Assembly (NCBI RefSeq): GCF_900188125.1
Contig: NZ_FZOW01000029.1
Location: 1-55,297 of the forward strand
Source: Rhodococcoides kyotonense
Lineage (GTDB): Bacteria > Actinomycetota > Actinomycetes > Mycobacteriales > Mycobacteriaceae
DNA length: 55,297 nt
Reading direction: 5' to 3'
In this document: positions 24,746-34,551 of the stretch, in pieces
Layout: each line of letters begins with the position of its first letter
How positions within the stretch are numbered: position 1 is the stretch's first letter
The notes under the pieces: generated by a model
Told to the model about the DNA's origin: nothing
The model's input: the letters and a program-made list of their open reading frames with translations, nothing else
Databases searched by the model: none
Program-made: the position numbers and the translations under genes

Positions 24746-25433
24746 ATCGGTCGGCGCCGGTGTTCCCCCAGGTAGTCGTGTTCTCCGTGGGCAGAACTTT
24801 ACCGAGGGCAACGGTCGCGTCGAGCTCCTCGGAATGGATGACGCGCGCGTCGAACCCCGCCTTTTCGATGATCGCTCGGGTCCTCTCGGCTTGGTGCTCA
24901 CTGGTCTCGATCAGGAGATGACCGGTGTCGGTGAGCCAGTGGGAGGCGTCGTCGGCGATCCGTCGGTGAAGATCCAGTCCGTCGACACCTCCGTCGAGCG
25001 CGACGCGTGGCTCGTGGTCACGGGCTTCGGTCGGCATGGACGCGATGTGGTCGGTCGGGACGTACGGCGCGTTTGCAACGATGACGTCGACGCGACTCCG
25101 AAGCCGTTGCGGAAGCGGCGAATACAGGTCGCCCTCGTACACGTGACCCGCGTCGACGTTCCGACGCGCGCACTGCACAGCGACGGGGTCGATGTCCGTG
25201 GCGTGAACGTCGAGGTTCGGTACCGAATGTGCCAGTGCCGCAGCCACTGCGCCGGATCCGCAGCACATGTCCACGACCGTCGACGGACCGAGCGCCAACG
25301 CCTGGTCGACGAGTAGTTCCGTCCTACGCCGAGGAACGAAAACACCAGGCTCGACGACGACGCGCAGCCCGCGGAACTCTGCCCAGCCGAGTATCTGCTC
25401 GAGCGGGGTTCCCTCGGCACGTCGACAGACCAT
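24744..25433 (-). CDS. HemK/PrmC-like protein N5-glutamine methyltransferase (N-terminus disturbed)
   Basis: A class I SAM-dependent methyltransferase with the SAM site VVDMCCGSGAVAAAL, the acidic DIDP and the HemK-type NAPY motif (VANAPYVP), which in the family binds the glutamine side chain. From the ATG at 25433 it has 229 residues. However, the same frame continues upstream with a plausible family N-terminus (TLRAAGCVYAEDEAALL, then FSGKHLRR) that has no ATG, GTG or TTG before the in-frame stop at 25566-25568. An ATG at 25569, overlapping the previous gene's stop, is in another frame. Either translation starts at 25433, at a rare codon, or the gene carries a small indel. Targets could be release factors or ribosomal proteins. 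Confidence 0.75.
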   Translation of the reverse strand: MVCRRAEGTPLEQILGWAEFRGLRVVVEPGVFVPRRRTELLVDQALALGPSTVVDMCCGSGAVAAALAHSVPNLDVHATDIDPVAVQCARRNVDAGHVYEGDLYSPLPQRLRSRVDVIVANAPYVPTDHIASMPTEARDHEPRVALDGGVDGLDLHRRIADDASHWLTDTGHLLIETSEHQAERTRAIIEKAGFDARVIHSEELDATVALGKVLPTENTTTWGNTGADR

Positions 25434-25565
25434 TCGTCGTAAGTGCTTGCCGCTGAACGCAGCTCGGAGAAGCGCCGCCTCGTCTTCTGCGTAGACGCAG
25501 CCGGCTGCACGTAGCGTCTCGATGATGTCCTCGGTGTCGATGCCCGACTCTAACCCACGACTCGC

Positions 25566-26642
25566 TCATGCTGCGAGGAATATTCGGCCGCTGATGGTGC
25601 CGCGAGCGGTGTTGACGGCGACGACGGCCCACGCCGAGACCAGAAACGCGTAGAGGCACACTGCGACGATGTTCGCTGCACCGAACGTGGCTCCGAGAGC
25701 GGTCGCACCGGTCACGCAGGTTCCGACCGGGAAAGTGAAGCTCCACCACGTCATCGTGAATCGCAGACCACGTCGGGCTGCTCGGATCGTCAGGGTCGTT
25801 GCGAGCGTGACCATTACAACGCCGAATGCGCCTACGACGAGTCCGTACACGATGCTCGCGTCCTGGAGCCACACGCTGCCTGTGTCGACAGCGAGAAGAT
25901 GTGCGGCAGTGACGGATTGGCCGACGAGCCCAAGGGTGATCCAGACGGTCGGAATTGCCTGCAGTGGTGGAGTCCGACCTTTCGCGAGACCGTTGAGGAT
26001 GATCGCCAGTGTTGTCGATCCGAGAACCAGACTCAGTGCGAACATCACGCACGAGGTGGCGACGAGAGTGGTGCGGATAGAACTGTCCGGCATGTGTTGC
26101 GCGATAATAGCTCCGGCCGTTGCCGACACCATCGGCGGTACGACGGGCATCAACCATGCCGGGCAGGCTTCCGCTTCGGTGCGACGACATGGAAACCACA
26201 GCGCGGTGGCGAGGCCGACCGCCGTCCCGACGACCCAGAGCATTCCGGCGATACACAACGCCGGAGTAGCACCGAGAATGTCCGTGCCGAGCAACAGCGT
26301 GCCGGTACCGACCGTCAACAACGCCATCGGGATCGCACCGTAGAACAGGCCGGTGACCGGGTGCGCAGCATGGCTGCGTGCATTCTCGGTGTACAGAATC
26401 CAGTGCGCCGCGAATGCGATTGTCAGAACGACGAGTGCGATGGAGGCGAAAACCCATACGCCCGTGGCGAACACGCGCAGCATCGGCAACTGGATCGGCA
26501 ACGTGGCTGCAGCATTCGCAACGATGCCGGTACCCATGATGGTGGCGAACCAGTTCGGCGTCAGGTTCTCCAGGATCCTGCCCGGGCGGTCGAGTTCCCG
26601 GAACAGGAAGGCTGGTGGTGTCGTCAGGACTGCTGCGGTCAT
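25566..26642 (-). CDS. TDT/SLAC1-family transporter
   Basis: A 358-residue integral membrane protein with about ten hydrophobic helices. The family start motif LTPNWFATIMGTGIVANAA follows a short cytoplasmic N-terminus, and FGLAK-like loops and TWWSFTFPVG fit the tellurite-resistance/dicarboxylate transporter (TehA/Mae1/SLAC1) fold. Likely cargo is a small anion such as a C4-dicarboxylate or sulfite. The ATG at 26642 matches the family start; the ribosome site is weak (GTGGAA). The frame is open upstream but antisense to the ArsR gene. It is divergent from arsR with 133 bp between, which holds the ArsR palindrome. Confidence 0.85.
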   Translation of the reverse strand: MTAAVLTTPPAFLFRELDRPGRILENLTPNWFATIMGTGIVANAAATLPIQLPMLRVFATGVWVFASIALVVLTIAFAAHWILYTENARSHAAHPVTGLFYGAIPMALLTVGTGTLLLGTDILGATPALCIAGMLWVVGTAVGLATALWFPCRRTEAEACPAWLMPVVPPMVSATAGAIIAQHMPDSSIRTTLVATSCVMFALSLVLGSTTLAIILNGLAKGRTPPLQAIPTVWITLGLVGQSVTAAHLLAVDTGSVWLQDASIVYGLVVGAFGVVMVTLATTLTIRAARRGLRFTMTWWSFTFPVGTCVTGATALGATFGAANIVAVCLYAFLVSAWAVVAVNTARGTISGRIFLAA

Positions 26643-26739
26643 GGTTCCACGGTCGTCGCTGTGAGCGTCGTGCGGTAGATGCCCGGCTGTTGTGTACCCA
26701 CAAGCCTTGTTTGTACCCACCGTGCCTTCGGGGCCTGGA

Positions 26740-26769
26740 TTGACATGTCGGAAATTTCCGACGTATCGT
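26740..26769 (+). promoter_or_regulatory. ArsR-type promoter with operator in the spacer
   Basis: TTGACA (26740-26745) and TATCGT (26764-26769) are separated by 18 bp. The spacer contains the perfect 16-bp palindrome GTCGGAAATTTCCGAC (26747-26762). The start codon GTG begins 6 nt after the -10, so the message is probably leaderless and repressed by its own product. Confidence 0.8.
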
Positions 26770-26775
26770 TTCGGC

Positions 26776-27081
26776 GTGGTCGACACCTTCCTCGCCCTGG
26801 CGAATCCGGTACGACGGGAACTGCTGTCCTTGCTTCGCAGCGGACCGAGAACAGCCGGGGAGCTGGCAGAAGAGTTCGATCTCAGCAGGCCGTCGGTCGC
26901 AGAGCACTTGTCCGTCCTGCGGCAGGCCGGCCTCGTCGAGTCCGAGAAGTCCGGTCGCCACAGCAACTATCACCTGACACCCGAACCGCTGGCCGAGATC
27001 GGCGAGTGGCTCCACCCGTTCGAGAAGCATTGGCGAACTCGGCTGCGCGCGTTGGCCGAAGTCGCAGAGGAGGATTCATGA
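26776..27081 (+). CDS. ArsR-family transcriptional regulator
   Basis: A 101-residue winged-helix repressor: LALANPVRRELLSLLRSGPRTAGELAEEF, then the recognition helix LSRPSVAEHLSVLRQAGLV and the wing ESEKSGRHSNYHL. No metal-binding cysteines are visible, so it is of the metal-independent type often paired with SRPBCC proteins. The GTG at 26776 is chosen because the promoter -10 ends 6 nt before it and the conserved domain starts at once. A 16-bp palindrome in its promoter is a probable autoregulatory operator. The stop overlaps the next gene's start (ATGA). Confidence 0.88.
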   Translation: MVDTFLALANPVRRELLSLLRSGPRTAGELAEEFDLSRPSVAEHLSVLRQAGLVESEKSGRHSNYHLTPEPLAEIGEWLHPFEKHWRTRLRALAEVAEEDS

Positions 27082-27494
27082 GCAGCACCATCACCGTCGA
27101 CCAATTCGTAGCAGCGTCACCCGAACGGGTATGGCGCACCATCACCGAACCCGAGCTGATCGCACGCTGGTGGGCGCCCGGCGACATCTCCGATCGCGTC
27201 GGGCATCGATTCACGCTCGAGATGCCCGGCTGGGGTCCGCAGCCGTGCGAGGTCGTCGAATCGACGCCGTTCACCAAGTTCGTCTACACGTTTACCGAGA
27301 ATTGGACTCTCACATGGACATTGGCCGAGGAAGGCAAGGGAACCCGCCTGATCCTCGAGCACTCCGGCTTCGACCCGAACGACAAACGAAGCGTCGACGC
27401 CTTCACCCGCATGGGCCCAGGATGGCGCGACAAGATCGTCCCGACGCTTGCCGACGTCGCTGCGTCGCTGCCTTACTCGGTAGGACCCTGGTAG
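27078..27494 (+). CDS. SRPBCC/AHSA1-domain protein
   Basis: A 138-residue AHSA1-type SRPBCC protein (VAASPERVWRTITEPELIARWWAPGD at the start, FTENWTLTWTLAEEGKGTRLILEHSGF in the middle, a C-terminal helix around GWRDKIVPTLADV). It is co-translated with the ArsR regulator; this pair is very common in actinobacteria, and the SRPBCC partner probably binds a hydrophobic ligand. Nothing in the sequence identifies the ligand. Confidence 0.87.
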   Translation: MSSTITVDQFVAASPERVWRTITEPELIARWWAPGDISDRVGHRFTLEMPGWGPQPCEVVESTPFTKFVYTFTENWTLTWTLAEEGKGTRLILEHSGFDPNDKRSVDAFTRMGPGWRDKIVPTLADVAASLPYSVGPW

Positions 27495-27608
27495 CGCCCC
27501 TCGGAACATCGAGATGGACGTTGCGTTTTCAACGAAATGCGTTCAGGGCCCGCAGCTTTGCGGAACTCGATGTTGCCTTCGCACACATGTTCGAATAAGA
27601 TGGTGGCC

Positions 27609-29801
<2,193 letters not shown>

Positions 29802-29821
29802 CAACCAGCAGCTATCGAGTT

Positions 29822-30022
29822 CTACGGTTCGAGGTCGATCCCGCGCTCCTGCAGCGCTGCTTTGACGACTCGTAGTGCCTTGGGTCCGACACCGTGAAGT
29901 TTCGCCAGCTCCGACTCCGATTGCCCTGCAAGGTCGTCCAGCGAGCGATAGCCGGCAGCGAAGAATGCGCCCGCCGCCGGACGACCCGTACCCTTCGGAA
30001 AGTGATCGACAGGTTCACTCAT
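29822..30022 (-). CDS. Small helix-hairpin-helix DNA-binding protein
   Basis: A 66-residue protein resembling the RNA polymerase alpha C-terminal/HhH fold: GRPAAGAFFAAGYRSLDDLAGQ, then LAKLHGVGPKALRVVKAAL, with the hairpin LHGVGPKAL. Stand-alone proteins of this type are common in actinobacteria and probably bind DNA non-specifically. The ATG at 30022 is preferred to a GTG two codons upstream since AGGA sits at a normal distance. It is divergent from the SDR gene with 35 bp between. Confidence 0.8.
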   Translation of the reverse strand: MSEPVDHFPKGTGRPAAGAFFAAGYRSLDDLAGQSESELAKLHGVGPKALRVVKAALQERGIDLEP

Positions 30023-30057
30023 GGCCACATCCTAGGGTTTTCCGTACCCTGGGCGCC

Positions 30058-30972
30058 GTGTCCGACAACAAGCAGCGACGTGTACTCCTCACCGGCGGTA
30101 ACACCGGAATCGGCTACTTCACCGCGCTCGAGTTGGTGAAGCAGGGCGACCATGTGACGCTCGCCTGCCGCAATCTGGACAAGGCCGATGCAGCAGCGAA
30201 GAAGATCACGGAAGAAGTCCGCAAGAACACAACCGGGCCGGCAGGTACGGTCGATACCGCCCGCCTGGACCTCGCCGACCTCGAATCGGTCCGCACATTC
30301 GCAGAGTCCGCTCCGGCAGAAGTGGACGTGCTGATCAACAACGCGGGCGTCATGATGCCGTCGAAGCGGACCGAAACCAAAGACGGGTTCGAGCTTCAGT
30401 TCGGCACCAACCACCTCGGCCACTTCGCGTTGACGGGCCACCTGTTGCCCAACCTCAAGGCAGCAGGCAAGGCCACCGTCGTGACGGTCTCGTCGGTCGC
30501 GCACAAGCAGGCGCCCAAGCTGAATTTCGATGACCTTCAGGCCACCCGTGGATACAACCCCCAGCGGATGTACGCGAATTCGAAGCTCGCGAATCTTCTC
30601 TTCGCACAAGAGCTTCAGCGACGCCTCGACGCGGCAGGTATCCCGATCACCAGCAATGCCGCACACCCAGGCATCTCGTCGACCGAGCTCTACACCAGCC
30701 CCGACGGTCTCGGAAGCTCGAAGATCGTGTCGTTCGCTGCGTCCATCGGGCTGCTGTTCATCTCCCAATCCGCCCGTGCGGGAGCACTTCCCACGCTGTA
30801 TGCGCTCGAGAAGGGCGGACCGGGTTCGTACAGCGGGCCCAAGCTGCTCCTCGAATCCCGCGGTAAGCCAGGCCCCGCGAAAATCTCGACGAAGGCCCAG
30901 GACCGCGACTTAGCCGAAAAGCTCTGGGAAGCAAGCGAAAAGCTCACGGGCGTGGTTTTCGATCTCAGCTGA
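30058..30972 (+). CDS. Short-chain dehydrogenase/reductase (retinol dehydrogenase-like)
   Basis: A 304-residue classical SDR. NAD(P)-binding TGGNTGIG (about 12-19), the NNAG motif in VLINNAGVM, catalytic Ser in VTVSSVAH and the YANSK pair (Tyr/Lys) are all present. The long C-terminal region (HPGISSTELY and beyond) is like retinol dehydrogenase/WWOX-type SDRs acting on lipophilic alcohols or aldehydes. GTG at 30058 begins 7 nt after a TACCCT -10-like box, with no Shine-Dalgarno sequence, so it is probably leaderless. It appears monocistronic. Confidence 0.88.
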   Translation: MSDNKQRRVLLTGGNTGIGYFTALELVKQGDHVTLACRNLDKADAAAKKITEEVRKNTTGPAGTVDTARLDLADLESVRTFAESAPAEVDVLINNAGVMMPSKRTETKDGFELQFGTNHLGHFALTGHLLPNLKAAGKATVVTVSSVAHKQAPKLNFDDLQATRGYNPQRMYANSKLANLLFAQELQRRLDAAGIPITSNAAHPGISSTELYTSPDGLGSSKIVSFAASIGLLFISQSARAGALPTLYALEKGGPGSYSGPKLLLESRGKPGPAKISTKAQDRDLAEKLWEASEKLTGVVFDLS

Positions 30973-31001
30973 AACGCCAGGCGCCCAAAATTTGGAGGCC
31001 G

Positions 31002-31514
31002 TCACCGTGCCCGCGAACCGTTCAGGTAAGTGGCAATCGGGGTCCGAAAGGACACCTGCCTCCCCATGAGCGACAGCGTGACGAGCCCCTCGCACAGCGC
31101 CACGTATCCCTCGGCAGTCTCGCGGTCTCCGAACAGTTCGAGAGCTCGATCCACTGAGAACACACTGCCGGCCAGTCGCGCACGCACAGCGGCGTCGACT
31201 TCGGGATCGATCATCAACGCGTGACGAGCGCGCAGTTGATCCGACCTCTCGTCGATCAGCTGTTCCATGTATCGCACGGTGACATCGACAACGTCACCGT
31301 GAAAGGCCAACGCGTCGAACATCGATCGCGAACACTCGGCCACCCGTTCGGCGACCGCTCCGACAAGATCAGCCTTGGTCCTGAAGTAGTACGACGTCGA
31401 TCCCTGAGGTAGTTCGAGCACGGCGTCGACCTTTCGATGCGTCAGCGCCCGCAACCCGGAATGGGCAATCAACGCGGTGGCTGCGTCGGAGATCACTGTT
31501 CGGCGGCTCACCAC
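31002..31514 (-). CDS. TetR-family transcriptional regulator
   Basis: A 170-residue TetR repressor. The helix-turn-helix lies at about 5-50 (VISDAATALIAHSGLRALTHRKV, then LPQGSTSYYFRTKADLV) and the ligand-binding domain follows. Two consecutive GTG codons (31514 and 31511) are the plausible starts; the first begins 6 nt after a TAGAGT box, so the transcript is probably leaderless. An ATG further up (31544) would place the operator inside the gene. It is divergent from zapE and shares the palindrome at 31519-31536, so it likely represses itself and zapE. Confidence 0.85.
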   Translation of the reverse strand: MVSRRTVISDAATALIAHSGLRALTHRKVDAVLELPQGSTSYYFRTKADLVGAVAERVAECSRSMFDALAFHGDVVDVTVRYMEQLIDERSDQLRARHALMIDPEVDAAVRARLAGSVFSVDRALELFGDRETAEGYVALCEGLVTLSLMGRQVSFRTPIATYLNGSRAR

Positions 31515-31518
31515 CGAT

Positions 31519-31536
31519 ACTCTACATCTGTAGAGT
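31519..31536. promoter_or_regulatory. Palindromic operator with mirror-image -10 boxes
   Basis: ACTCTACA-TC-TGTAGAGT is an 18-bp palindrome between the divergent tetR and zapE genes. Each arm carries a TAGAGT -10 box reading outward, and each box is followed by 6 nt and a start codon (GTG 31514 on the minus strand, ATG 31543 on the plus strand). TetR binding would block both promoters. Confidence 0.8.
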
Positions 31537-31542
31537 CTACCC

Positions 31543-32406
31543 ATGCGCCCGTCCGCTGCTGCCGAATCCTTTGCCGCCGACTTCCTTCTCGACTCGACGC
31601 AGGCGGCGGCCGTAGCTCGACTCACATGCACGGATGAGCTCGGGATCTACATGTGGGGACCCGTCGGGCGCGGAAAGACGTGGTTGCTCGACCGATACTT
31701 TGCGGGGGTCGACACCAGAGCCAAGAAGCGCGTTCACTTCCACAGCTTTTTTCGCGATCTTCACGCGGCGTACTTCCGCCACGGTTTCTCGATCGACGGC
31801 GCAATCGACGATCTGCTGGGCGAGATCGAGCTTCTGTGCTTCGACGAATTCCACGTCCACGACATCGGAGACGCGCGCCTGATCGCACGAATGCTCGAGT
31901 CGCTGTTCGCACGCAATGTCTCTCTCGTCGTCACGTCCAACTACGCGCCCGACGAGCTGCTGCCCAATCCGTTGTTCCACGATGCATTCGTCCCGACGAT
32001 CACCATCCTGAAGAAACGGCTGCGCGAGATCCGAGTGGACGGTCCGGCAGACTACCGAGCACTGCGCACGCCAGCGTCGAATTTCGCGAGGGGAGTGTGG
32101 ACAACCGAGAGACCCGACACCGGCATCCAGTTTTCCGAATTGTGCGAGAAGCCGCGTTCGACGGCCGACTTCCTGGCACTTGTGGAGCTCGGGCAAGATC
32201 TGACGATCACCGATATACCCCGACTCACAGACGTCGACGACGAAGCTGTCCAGCGCTTCTCGAATCTCGTCGACATCCTGTACGACCGAGACATCGCAAC
32301 AACGTTCCATGCGCGGGTGGAGTTGAACGCCTTGGGCATCGGAAGTGCGGGGCGTGACATAGCTCGCACCATGAGCAGGCTCAGCGAACTTGTTACTCGA
32401 AAATAG
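31543..32406 (+). CDS. zapE: ZapE/AFG1-like AAA+ ATPase
   Basis: A 287-residue AFG1-type ATPase with Walker A GPVGRGKTWLLD (about 40-51), Walker B LLCFDEFHV (about 97-105), sensor-1 VVTSNYAPDELL and the family block FHSFFRDLHAAYF. ZapE modulates FtsZ in E. coli; the eukaryotic homologue AFG1 handles mitochondrial proteins. It is shorter than E. coli ZapE (375) through loss of the N-terminal extension. It is divergent from a TetR gene with a shared operator, which is unusual regulation for this family. The start ATG lies 6 nt after TAGAGT. Confidence 0.88.
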   Translation: MRPSAAAESFAADFLLDSTQAAAVARLTCTDELGIYMWGPVGRGKTWLLDRYFAGVDTRAKKRVHFHSFFRDLHAAYFRHGFSIDGAIDDLLGEIELLCFDEFHVHDIGDARLIARMLESLFARNVSLVVTSNYAPDELLPNPLFHDAFVPTITILKKRLREIRVDGPADYRALRTPASNFARGVWTTERPDTGIQFSELCEKPRSTADFLALVELGQDLTITDIPRLTDVDDEAVQRFSNLVDILYDRDIATTFHARVELNALGIGSAGRDIARTMSRLSELVTRK

Positions 32407-32541
32407 GCGAGACGCCCACAGCTGACGGCGGTCGGGGGCGACAGCAGCGGCGGGCGTCTCATCATCAATTCGCGGCAGGTGATGGGGTGGATGGGTCGGA
32501 TTGGAAGAATTTTTTTCCGTCCGAGCCCTAGCCTTGTGCCC

Positions 32542-32919
32542 ATGTCCTACACAGCGGCCAACCATTACGTTTTCGAGGGCGACGAACTGACGGGAACGTT
32601 CGACACGAACAGTCTGGCGGGCGTCGCCGCGGCACAGTTCGTGCTGAACGGCGTCACTCTCGAGTCGACCGAGGCGACCCGGACCGACCTCGGTTACGAG
32701 ATCCGCGCGATCGTCGAGCGAGTGCACGACGGGACTTCCACGCACCTTCTGGCCGTCGTCCCGCGTGTGAACATCGAGAACGATCCGGTGACCTTCGGCG
32801 CCTACGCAGTCCTGTTCACTTCGCGCGGCAACATCGCCGGCGACAGGTACGTGCACGGCGCACTCGAGTCCTACGACGTACGGACCTTGAACGGCACTGC
32901 GTCCCTGGTCGACAGCTGA
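32542..32919 (+). CDS. Hypothetical protein
   Basis: A 125-residue soluble protein of no family I recognise. It looks like one beta-rich domain (YVFEGDELTGTFD, AQFVLNGVTLE, HLLAVVPRVN, FGAYAVLFTSRG) ending LNGTASLVDS. There is no signal peptide or membrane segment. ATG 32542 starts 7 nt after TAGCCT with no Shine-Dalgarno sequence, so the message is probably leaderless. It lies between zapE and the LLM oxidoreductase operon without overlap; context suggests nothing about function. Confidence 0.65.
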   Translation: MSYTAANHYVFEGDELTGTFDTNSLAGVAAAQFVLNGVTLESTEATRTDLGYEIRAIVERVHDGTSTHLLAVVPRVNIENDPVTFGAYAVLFTSRGNIAGDRYVHGALESYDVRTLNGTASLVDS

Positions 32920-32974
32920 GGTAGCACTCGCGGAATACACCTGGAGGGCCTGCGGTTACAGTGCAAGTCAATGC

Positions 32975-32994
32975 AAACGCATGAACTTGCGTTT
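32975..32994. promoter_or_regulatory. Candidate MarR operator before the LLM oxidoreductase gene
   Basis: AAACGCA-N6-TGCGTTT is a perfect 7-bp inverted repeat 26 bp before the LLM gene start. A second inverted pair, GCAAGT (32963-32968) and ACTTGC (32985-32990), overlaps it. The operon encodes a MarR regulator, the most likely ligand. Confidence 0.55.
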
Positions 32995-33020
32995 CGAGAA
33001 CGTGAGCCAGGGAGCAGATC

Positions 33021-34112
33021 ATGCAGTTCGGAATCTTCACCGTCGGCGACGTCACGGTCGACCCCACGACCGGACGTGCACCCACCGAACACGAGCGCAT
33101 CAAGGCGATGGTCACCATCGCCAAGCACGCCGAGGACGTCGGCCTCGACGTCTTCGCGAACGGCGAGCACCACAACCGGCCATTCGTACCGTCGTCGCCG
33201 ACGACCATGCTCGGGTACGTCGCAGCCCAGACCGAGAAGCTGATCCTGTCGACGTCCACGACGCTGATCACCACCAACGATCCGGTGAAGATCGCCGAGG
33301 ACTACGCGATGCTGCAGCACCTGTCCGACGGTCGCGTCGACCTCATCATGGGCCGCGGCAACACCGCACCCGTGTATCCGTGGTTCGGCCAGGACATCCG
33401 TCAGGGCATCCCGCTCGCTCTGGAGAACTACCAGCTGCTACGACGCCTGTGGACCGAGGACGTCGTGAATTGGAAGGGCAACTTCCGAACTCCTCTCGAC
33501 AACTTCACCTCCACGCCGCGGCCTCTCGACGACATCCCGCCGTTCGTCTGGCACGGTTCGATCCGCAGCCCCGAGATCGCTGAAATCGCCGCGTACCACG
33601 GTGACGGTTTCTTCGCGAACAACATCTTCTGGCCGAAAGAGCACTACATTCAGCTCATCAACCTGTACCGCGAGCGTTACGAACACTACGGACACGGCCG
33701 CGCAGACCAGGCCATCGTCGGCCTCGGCGGTCAGGTGTTCATGCGCAAGAACAGCCAGGACGCCGTCGACGAGTTCCGTCCGTACTTCGACAACGCGCCG
33801 GTGTACGGTCACGGCCCGACGATGGAGGAGTTCACCGAGCAGACACCGCTGACCGTCGGATCGCCTCAGCAGGTCATCGAGAAGACGTTGGCCTTCGCGG
33901 ACTTCTTCGGCGACTACCAGCGTCAGCTGTTCCTGATGGACCACGCGGGGCTGCCACTGAAGACCGTGCTCGAGCAGCTCGACCTGCTCGGCGAAGAGGT
34001 CGTACCCACACTCCGCAGAGAGTTCGCGGCCAGGCGTCCCGAGGGTGTCCCGGAAAACCCGCCCACCCACGCCAGCATGTTGGCGAACAAGGAAGAGACA
34101 GTTGCCGTCTAG
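33021..34112 (+). CDS. LLM-class flavin-dependent oxidoreductase
   Basis: A 363-residue luciferase-like monooxygenase-fold protein: MQFGIFTVGDV at the start, AEDVGLDVFANGEHHNRPF, LSDGRVDLIMGRG and IPPFVWHGS, YHGDGFFANN later. The family uses FMN or F420. It resembles the alkanal-monooxygenase-like group (CE1758 type) and may oxidise or reduce a small organic compound. ATG 33021 has GGAGCAG upstream. It is followed by marR (11-bp overlap) and a pirin gene, a typical stress- or xenobiotic-induced set. A candidate operator precedes it. Confidence 0.88.
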   Translation: MQFGIFTVGDVTVDPTTGRAPTEHERIKAMVTIAKHAEDVGLDVFANGEHHNRPFVPSSPTTMLGYVAAQTEKLILSTSTTLITTNDPVKIAEDYAMLQHLSDGRVDLIMGRGNTAPVYPWFGQDIRQGIPLALENYQLLRRLWTEDVVNWKGNFRTPLDNFTSTPRPLDDIPPFVWHGSIRSPEIAEIAAYHGDGFFANNIFWPKEHYIQLINLYRERYEHYGHGRADQAIVGLGGQVFMRKNSQDAVDEFRPYFDNAPVYGHGPTMEEFTEQTPLTVGSPQQVIEKTLAFADFFGDYQRQLFLMDHAGLPLKTVLEQLDLLGEEVVPTLRREFAARRPEGVPENPPTHASMLANKEETVAV

Positions 34113-34551
34113 CACCGAGTTGGCAGTGGACGCCTGGGAGTCGCTCTTCCGCTCCCAGGTGGCACTGATGCGGCGCTTCACCGCGGACGACATATGGGGC
34201 CCGATCAGCCTGCGCGAGTACGACGTTCTGTTCACGTTGAGTAAGTGCCCGACGCACAAGCTCAGGCTGCACGACCTCAACCACGAAATACTGCTCAGCC
34301 AGCCGTCGCTCAGCCGCATGTGCGAGCGTCTGGAGAAACTGGGTTACGTCGCGCGCGAGCCGGATCCAGCCGACAAACGCGGAACAGTCGTCGTACTCAC
34401 CGACGACGGGCTCGAGATGCAGAGAACGATCGGACGCAAGCACGCGGCTCGCATCCGACGCTACGTCGGCGGCGCATTGTCCGACGACGAACTCGCGCAA
34501 CTCGAAAAGCTCTGCAGCAAGCTACGACTCGGACAGGTAGAAATCGAATGA
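34102..34551 (+). CDS. MarR-family transcriptional regulator
   Basis: A 149-residue MarR protein: winged helix around LHDLNHEILLSQPSLSRMCERLEKLGYVAREPDPADKRG, split by the usual wing, with dimer helices at both ends. The likely start is TTG 34102, inside the end of the LLM gene with GGAAGAG just upstream; in-frame TTG 34120 or GTG 34126 are alternatives. The stop overlaps the pirin start (ATGA). It probably controls this operon through the inverted repeats near 32963-32994; DUF24-like cysteine redox sensing is not evident. Confidence 0.85.
   Translation: MPSSTELAVDAWESLFRSQVALMRRFTADDIWGPISLREYDVLFTLSKCPTHKLRLHDLNHEILLSQPSLSRMCERLEKLGYVAREPDPADKRGTVVVLTDDGLEMQRTIGRKHAARIRRYVGGALSDDELAQLEKLCSKLRLGQVEIE

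Noticed and set aside
25324..25569. ATG at 25569 overlapping the TDT stop as start of the methyltransferase
   Set aside because: The overlap is typical for a start, but the frame reads through Arg/His-rich nonsense; only a 13-bp deletion would connect it, so it is reported as a possible indel and not as the start.
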